In this document: piece after piece, positions 58,819 through 64,000 of the stretch
How positions within the stretch are numbered: the first letter of the stretch is position 1
Layout: every line of letters starts with the position of its first letter
From: Saccharomycopsis malanga
Taxonomy: Eukaryota > Ascomycota > Saccharomycetes > Ascoideales > Saccharomycopsidaceae
DNA: 64,000 nt
Direction of reading: 5' to 3'
Assembly (NCBI GenBank): GCA_004014935.1
Contig: CP025322.1
Span: 930,001 to 994,000 of the forward strand
Position numbers and translations under genes: made by a program
Notes under the pieces: model-generated
Told to the model about the DNA's origin: nothing
What the model saw: the letters and a program-made list of their open reading frames with translations, nothing else
Database searches by the model: none

Positions 58819-59838
58819 TCATTTCCAGACTTTGGATTTATCAATTGGACGTTCTTCCGGGACCTTAACGTAACCAGCCTGTTCTTTTAATTTGAACTGA
58901 ACAATTTGCAATAAATGGTAGATGACGTCTAAAGTTGGGGTTGCCACATTCAATTCACGAGCCACTCTTAAAAGGTTTCCCAAGATGACTTCAATTTCCA
59001 CTGGGTTTCCCTTTCTGGCGTCTACGAGCATTGATGGAGTGAAATAGTCTCCGTCATCGTCGTGCAACATTTCGTTGATGGCGCTGATCGGAATATCAAC
59101 GCCGTCAGCTTTTGCTACTGCGATGATTTCCTTCATAGCTGGTATGACGACTGTTTCGTTACCTCCAGCGAGTTCAACACGTCCTGAGTCGGTGCCAACC
59201 AAAGTACAGATTGGATTCAAGGTGCCATTGTAAAGAAGCTTTCTGTACCGGGCAAACTTGGAGTCTTCAGAGTAGGTGACAGTGTTTTTGTCGGTAGAGT
59301 AAAGTTTGACAAATTCTTTGGCTTTCGTTTCTTGCAAATCTTGGGAAAGTTTGTCGTTAGGAAAGTAACTTATTTGGGTGACTTCATGTTGAGTTTGATG
59401 GATTACACCGTTGTAATTGTGGGATCCTATGAAAGTAACACCAGAAAGACATACATTGCGTGGGTATTTTGCGATGATTGGTCTTCCGATATCAAATCCG
59501 TTTTGGATCAATACAATAGTGGTATCTGGTTGGACCACCGGTTCGATGATATCTTCGACTTTCACAAGATCAGGAAGGTTTTTCGTGGTAACAAGTACAT
59601 AGTCGAACTTGCCATGTTTTTTGGCAGCAGTGTCAACGTCAGGATAAATATTATCCGGTTTCCAATTCTCAACGGTCCCATGGTCTTTGGAATTGATTTG
59701 GTATCCGGATTCAATAACCTTTGTGTAATCTCTTCTAACCACTATGGACACCTCGGCAAGTTTTTTGTATGAAATGGAATGTGCTACAACCGCACCAACA
59801 CCACCAGCACCAATCAACAACACCTTGGACAAAGACAT
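58819..59838 (-). CDS. Ketopantoate reductase family NADP-dependent oxidoreductase
   Basis: 339 aa from the ATG at 59838 (MSLSKVLLIGAGGVGAV); an in-frame GTG 10 codons upstream is not used. The Rossmann nucleotide motif is GAGGVG at 10-15. The ApbA/PanE layout continues with FDYVLVTTKNLPD, TTIVLIQNGFDIGRPI, GVTFIGSHNY and the C-terminal helical domain with FARYRKLLYNGTLNPICTL (catalytic-lysine region) and SMLVDARKGNPVEIEVILGN (substrate-binding motif). Family members reduce 2-dehydropantoate for pantothenate synthesis, but yeasts carry several relatives with unknown substrates, and this one may be one of those. It is divergent from TED1, about 200 bp apart. Confidence 0.85.
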   Translation of the reverse strand: MSLSKVLLIGAGGVGAVVAHSISYKKLAEVSIVVRRDYTKVIESGYQINSKDHGTVENWKPDNIYPDVDTAAKKHGKFDYVLVTTKNLPDLVKVEDIIEPVVQPDTTIVLIQNGFDIGRPIIAKYPRNVCLSGVTFIGSHNYNGVIHQTQHEVTQISYFPNDKLSQDLQETKAKEFVKLYSTDKNTVTYSEDSKFARYRKLLYNGTLNPICTLVGTDSGRVELAGGNETVVIPAMKEIIAVAKADGVDIPISAINEMLHDDDGDYFTPSMLVDARKGNPVEIEVILGNLLRVARELNVATPTLDVIYHLLQIVQFKLKEQAGYVKVPEERPIDKSKVWK

Positions 59839-60038
59839 TTTTCTTTTATTTTCAAGCTTCAAAAACACCTATAACTGATGGTATTTATAATATAATATAT
59901 AATATTAGCTCAGCTGTTAGAGTATAATAATATATAGACGTTTACAGACGGGTTATCTATGTACGAACATTTGTCTTTTTCAATACTAAATGACAGTGCT
60001 ATCAAAAACTGCTCATAGTTAAGAATACCAGCATCAAG

Positions 60039-61460
60039 ATGGCGTTAAAAGAAACATTGTCTCGTGTGGCATTTGTAGTGGGCATCTTGGCCTTATCATT
60101 GAATGCTTATATCTACACGTATCCGTCGTTGAATCCAAAAAATTGCCTGTGGAAGAAGAATCAGGAATTTGTTGATACCAACAGTGTTAGATATCGGCTT
60201 AGTTCGTTGCCATGGGTTGGCGATTTGATAGAAACATATTATTACAAACAGTTTTCACATGAACACGATGCAAAGATTAATGATATCAAGCTTTTAGCTG
60301 TGGGTGACCCACAGATTAACGGAAATTGGGCTCAGACCCCATACATCAAAAGACTTGACAACTATGGAAACGATTACTATTTGGGCCACATCTACAACGT
60401 GATGAAAAGCAGACTTCAGCCTACTCATGTCTCTGTGATGGGTGATTTGTTTTCGTCTCAATGGATTGGTGACAGCGAGTTCTACAACCGTACAAGACGT
60501 TATTTGACAAGATTGTATCCGCAGCCAGAACACGTCACCAGAGACATCTTCGCCGTCTTGGACGAACATAAAGACATGGACTGGAACGCTTACATCAATC
60601 AGGTGAAAAATACCCCATTGGAAGACTTTGTCTATGGCTATTCAAACACCTATGACTGGGTAAATTCCCTGGCCACTTCCTACACCGGAGAACCTCTTTT
60701 CATCAACATCACCGGTAACCATGACGTGGGATACAGTGGCGACGCTACTTGGCAACATATGACCCGATTCCACCGTTTGTTTGGAAAAGATAATTTCTGG
60801 ATCGAATACAATAGCAATTCCGACCATGCCTATCGTATCGTGGTGCTCAATAGCTTGTTTCTTGAAGGCCCAGCGCTTCAAGACGAATTTATCCAATATA
60901 CTTGGGACTTTTTACACCGCTTGGAAGCTCAAAATTTTAACGGTTCTACCATCTTGCTCACCCATATCCCTTTCTACAAAAAAGCAGGCCTTTGTTACGA
61001 TGGTCCTAAACATACTTATTATGATAAGGAAACATCTAAGAGAGAACCATACAAGTTGGGCAAACTTAGATCTCAGAACCACCTTTCTTATGACGTCTCT
61101 CAAAAGGTTCTCAACATTGTTTTCAAGAATAACAAACCGGGTATCATCTTAACAGGCCACGACCACGAAGGATGCTACAATGTCTACAGCAAAGATCCTC
61201 TTTCCGGCATCTGGGAGACATCAGACAGCAGAACCGCACAACCACAAAGCACTAATCACGTTCAAGAGGTCACAGTCAGAGCCGTCATGGGCGATTATGA
61301 CGGTAATATCGGCTTAATGACTGGCCAATACAACCCTCTCGACAAACAATGGGACTTCTCTTACTCCTCTTGCCCTTTTGTTGTTCAACATGTATGGTGG
61401 GCCACCAAAATCATTACTGCTGTTGCTCTCTTCTTGCAATCCTTTATTGTGTTTGTATAG
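60039..61460 (+). CDS. TED1: GPI-glycan remodelling phosphoesterase Ted1
   Basis: 473 aa, the same length class as S. cerevisiae Ted1. It is an ER membrane metallophosphoesterase (PGAP5/MPPE1 family) that removes ethanolamine phosphate from GPI glycans so that GPI proteins can leave the ER with Emp24/Erv25. An N-terminal membrane segment (about 10-30) is followed by metal-binding motifs: VGDPQ near 88-92, MGDLFSSQW near 135-143, GNHDVGYS near 227-234, and THIPFY plus GHDHEGCYN near 381-389. A C-terminal hydrophobic segment (TKIITAVALFLQSFIVFV) ends the protein, giving the two-anchor layout of the family. All metal ligands are present. Confidence 0.93.
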   Translation: MALKETLSRVAFVVGILALSLNAYIYTYPSLNPKNCLWKKNQEFVDTNSVRYRLSSLPWVGDLIETYYYKQFSHEHDAKINDIKLLAVGDPQINGNWAQTPYIKRLDNYGNDYYLGHIYNVMKSRLQPTHVSVMGDLFSSQWIGDSEFYNRTRRYLTRLYPQPEHVTRDIFAVLDEHKDMDWNAYINQVKNTPLEDFVYGYSNTYDWVNSLATSYTGEPLFINITGNHDVGYSGDATWQHMTRFHRLFGKDNFWIEYNSNSDHAYRIVVLNSLFLEGPALQDEFIQYTWDFLHRLEAQNFNGSTILLTHIPFYKKAGLCYDGPKHTYYDKETSKREPYKLGKLRSQNHLSYDVSQKVLNIVFKNNKPGIILTGHDHEGCYNVYSKDPLSGIWETSDSRTAQPQSTNHVQEVTVRAVMGDYDGNIGLMTGQYNPLDKQWDFSYSSCPFVVQHVWWATKIITAVALFLQSFIVFV

Positions 61461-61995
61461 AGGTTTTTTTAAAACTGCAAATGGTAATATTTAAGCAAAC
61501 TTAGCCTATTAAAGTACCACTTATATCCTATATATAGCGTGTTTTGAATATATAACAATTGATTATACCAATAAATGCTCTCATTATATATAATAGTGTA
61601 ACTAATATGTTGTAGTCTTTTAAGCAAGTAAATAGAATGAACTTTGGCATAAATATTTGACAGCCATCTTACACCTTCTGCTACTATATGTCCTGCTAAA
61701 AGATCCTTTTTGAGGGTAAAAAAGCCACTAGTTTGTCCATTTGTGAAGAGTGACCAAAATTTCTAGCTACAAACTTTGATATACGAATTGAAGCCTCAAG
61801 ACATGATATTTATCTACAAAAGTTATCACTTCTAATAGCTATTATGCATATAGACATCTCAAATATCACTTGTAAATTGAAAAGGATGTATAGACGATAA
61901 GGTGGTTGTAATGTATAACTAGCAAGAGAAAAAAAAGGACGAATAGGCAAAAAAAAAATATAAATATATAAATATATAAATTTCAACTCTATTAC
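61461..61995. other. Intergenic region between convergent TED1 and VSB1
   Basis: 535 bp, AT-rich, with short A runs and an ATATAAATATATAAAT repeat near 61960. No SINE, RNA gene or conserved site. Confidence 0.5.
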
Positions 61996-64000
61996 TCAAC
62001 TGGAAATCAAAACAAAGCTGGTGATCTTGTCAAATCTTTCACTGAGCAAATTTATTTCTACTAATAAAAGCTCGTTAGCAAGCTCGTTCAATTTTGGGTC
62101 TGCAGACAATTTGTGGAAACTTTCGTAGCTCAATTTCCAAATCTTTGAATCTTTCAATGCGGTGATCTTCAAGTTTCTGGTCAGATTGAATTTTATTATG
62201 TTGGAGGCACCAGCATGTTGGACAGGCCCACGGATTCCTAACGAGCCAAAAGCGGTCTTTGGTACTAAAGTTTCAGAGATTTTACCTTGGTTGAAGTCAT
62301 AATTCAACTGGATCAATCCTGATTCAATGATGAAGAAGAAGCCACCAGCGTCTGTCTCGTCATTAAAAACAGTGGCACTAGCAGCAGCACTGTCAGATGC
62401 CCCTGGTTGAGAATCCTGTGGGAAATAAGTGGATTCCTGAAGTAGAGTGATTTCTGTCAAGTGTGGAATCAAAGGTTTCCAGAACAGTTCCGGCTTCGTA
62501 GATATGCCTTGAAATGTTTTTGTTATGAGCCTTAGCAAAGAATATTCAGCCTGATTAGCTTCATCTACAATCACAGGGTTACTATTAGGGCTGGCAGGTG
62601 CTTGTCTAGAAGGTTGTACTGTCTTTGACAAGTCAGAAGAAGGCGATGAACTGGCATGTAATGTGTTATTGATTGCTGCACTCAAGTTACCGGCATTAGA
62701 GTCTCTATTTGCATTAACCTTGTATTGATGGTTGTACAAGTTTTCTTCATTCATGGATTTTGTTATGGCTTTGATGATATTACGTTGTCTTGGTGATCCA
62801 AATCCATTAGGATTATTCATCAAAGACATTGGATTCATGTAAGATTCGGTCAAGTTGTATTTGAATTCGTCTTGCTGGGTGTTGGGTATGGCTAAGCCAG
62901 ATGTTTGTTTAGGGATAGTAGCGGCATGGGAAGAAGTTGACCCGTAATTTGATGGGTTACTGTATGTAGGTTTGGTAGAAGTTGAATCGAGCCTTGGTCT
63001 TTTATGATGACGGGAATTTTTCAAATTGTAGTAGCTTATTAAATATTCGTTTTCACACCATTCGAGAGCGGAATTCAAATCATGGAAAAGTTGGGTGGAA
63101 TCATCTTTGTTAGCATCAATTAAACCAACATTAAATAAAGATTTGAAAATGGAATCAGTATTAATAGAAGAGAGAATTAAGTAGGAGTTATTTTTATTAG
63201 TAAAATTCTTGATACCTTGGAACCCTTCAGCAGCAGTATAATCTACGGATAATACAGAATTGAAATCCAAAATCAAATAACGAAAATTGTACTCATTTTG
63301 GTTAGTTTCAAACCGTTTTTTGATTTCTTGTTCGATTTTTCCAATTGATCCAAAAAAGATGTTGCCTTGCAATTTTACAATCAAGGTTTGACTACCAACA
63401 TTTTTGAGAAAATTGTTGGTCAAATGGTTTCTTTTTATAGTTGAGCGGACAACTTCACCAGTGAAAATCTTCTTGATAGGATTCTGGTTAGCATTTTCTA
63501 CTACAAACGAAACAAATGCTATCAAAACTCCTAGCAAGATACCATAGACAAAATCCACAAGTCCCATTGTGACAATGATGATAATGATAGTGGAATAGTC
63601 GAATGTACTGAGTTTGGAATACGAATCATATAAAGACTCTTTCAACAATTCATAACCCAATAAAAAAATCAAAGAGCCCACAACACAGACAGGAATAAAC
63701 TTGATTAAAGAAGGACCAATGAACATGATAACAGCAGTACTTGCTGCTAAAAGGATTCCGGCAAGTCGTTTATCGCCTGCGCCTGATCGGATGAAAAGAA
63801 GAGAATTAGAATAAACCAAATAGTTTTGGATAGATCCAATGGCACCAGAAATGAAATTGGAGTAGCCGTGTGCTATCAATTCTCTATTGAGATCAACGTC
63901 GTCATGCTGGACGGAGATAGCCAAGGCAGGGACATTGATAGGCACATGTAACATTCCAAAGAAGGTCAAGGCTAACATGGAAGGCAATTGTTCAAGGATC
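61996..64000 (-). CDS. VSB1: Vacuolar SulP-type transporter Vsb1 (5' end outside the window)
   Basis: About 668 codons are in the window; the frame is open to the right edge and the start lies beyond it. It matches S. cerevisiae YGR125W/Vsb1, a vacuolar SLC26/SulP-like protein needed to store basic amino acids. Visible parts: last membrane segments (LTFFGMLHVPINVPALAISV; FIPVCVVGSLIFLLGYELL; STIIIIIVTMGLVDFVYGIL); a STAS domain (about 200-310, LIVKLQGNIFFGSIGKIEQE; YLILDFNSVLSVDYTAAEGF); a long Ser/Asn-rich linker; and a C-terminal cyclic-nucleotide-binding-like domain (about 505-650, FFFIIESGLIQLNYDFN; AFGSLGIRGPV). The extra cNMP-like domain separates this family from sulfate permeases. No breaks are visible. 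Confidence 0.9.
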   Translation of the reverse strand, partial: ILEQLPSMLALTFFGMLHVPINVPALAISVQHDDVDLNRELIAHGYSNFISGAIGSIQNYLVYSNSLLFIRSGAGDKRLAGILLAASTAVIMFIGPSLIKFIPVCVVGSLIFLLGYELLKESLYDSYSKLSTFDYSTIIIIIVTMGLVDFVYGILLGVLIAFVSFVVENANQNPIKKIFTGEVVRSTIKRNHLTNNFLKNVGSQTLIVKLQGNIFFGSIGKIEQEIKKRFETNQNEYNFRYLILDFNSVLSVDYTAAEGFQGIKNFTNKNNSYLILSSINTDSIFKSLFNVGLIDANKDDSTQLFHDLNSALEWCENEYLISYYNLKNSRHHKRPRLDSTSTKPTYSNPSNYGSTSSHAATIPKQTSGLAIPNTQQDEFKYNLTESYMNPMSLMNNPNGFGSPRQRNIIKAITKSMNEENLYNHQYKVNANRDSNAGNLSAAINNTLHASSSPSSDLSKTVQPSRQAPASPNSNPVIVDEANQAEYSLLRLITKTFQGISTKPELFWKPLIPHLTEITLLQESTYFPQDSQPGASDSAAASATVFNDETDAGGFFFIIESGLIQLNYDFNQGKISETLVPKTAFGSLGIRGPVQHAGASNIIKFNLTRNLKITALKDSKIWKLSYESFHKLSADPKLNELANELLLVEINLLSERFDKITSFVLISS

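Overview
The window is nuclear DNA of an AT-rich ascomycete budding yeast (Saccharomycotina). Evidence: compact, mostly intronless genes; the two spliced genes carry canonical TACTAAC branch points; typical yeast housekeeping genes (RIM2, MED8, ATP4, SUA7, MCM4, RPN7, TED1, VSB1) and a CCW12-type cell-wall gene. It is not a Saccharomyces relative, because it encodes the 51 kDa flavoprotein of respiratory complex I, a complete molybdenum hydroxylase of the xanthine dehydrogenase family, a cwf18/CCDC12 spliceosome factor and a velvet-domain regulator. CTG codons are too sparse for me to decide how CTG is read, so I do not name a clade or species.

Layout, left to right: start of an unrecognised gene (minus, 1-248); WBP11-like splicing protein; RIM2; RPS9 (uS4, spliced from a 7-nt first exon); MED8; MSI1/CAC3 (with an apparent one-base excess in an A run near its start); ATP4; a spliced velvet-domain gene; a disordered fungal protein; GPI2 divergent from SUA7; a TMEM115/YOL107W-type membrane protein; xanthine dehydrogenase; cwf18; GDT1; complex I NDUFV1; a DUF2433-like protein with an RG tail; a gene-poor 3 kb with tRNA-Arg(UCU); a GPI-type GH18 chitinase; MCM4; a gene-poor 3.1 kb; CCW12; another gene-poor 2.6 kb; HSH49; tRNA-Lys(CUU) with an intron; RPN7; a probable mitochondrial helical-repeat protein; a fumarate reductase-cytochrome b5 fusion; an LDAH-type lipid-droplet hydrolase; a ketopantoate-reductase-family enzyme; TED1; and most of VSB1, running off the right edge.

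The least expected content is a dispersed element present thirteen times, whole or in pieces, in intergenic DNA of both strands. Long copies are about 325-335 bp: a tRNA-like head with A and B boxes and an acceptor-like stem, a unique body with a perfect hairpin, a strongly conserved 3' module, and an AT-rich tail made of ATT-type units. Six copies are bounded by target-site duplications of 9-14 bp, including one 5'-truncated copy. These are the marks of a tRNA-derived SINE mobilised by target-primed reverse transcription. No LINE, LTR element or DNA transposon is visible in the window.

The second unexpected item is the velvet gene. A 127-nt first exon joins a second exon across a 456-nt intron and restores the velvet signature ARACG...RRSIDPPP. 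The best-studied budding yeasts lack velvet proteins. Functional themes are mitochondrial energy metabolism (RIM2, ATP4, NDUFV1, with CCAAT boxes upstream of the last two), GPI and cell-wall biology (GPI2, TED1, chitinase, CCW12), splicing (WBP11-like, cwf18, HSH49) and chromatin/replication (MSI1, MCM4, the latter under an apparent ECB/SCB/MCB cluster).
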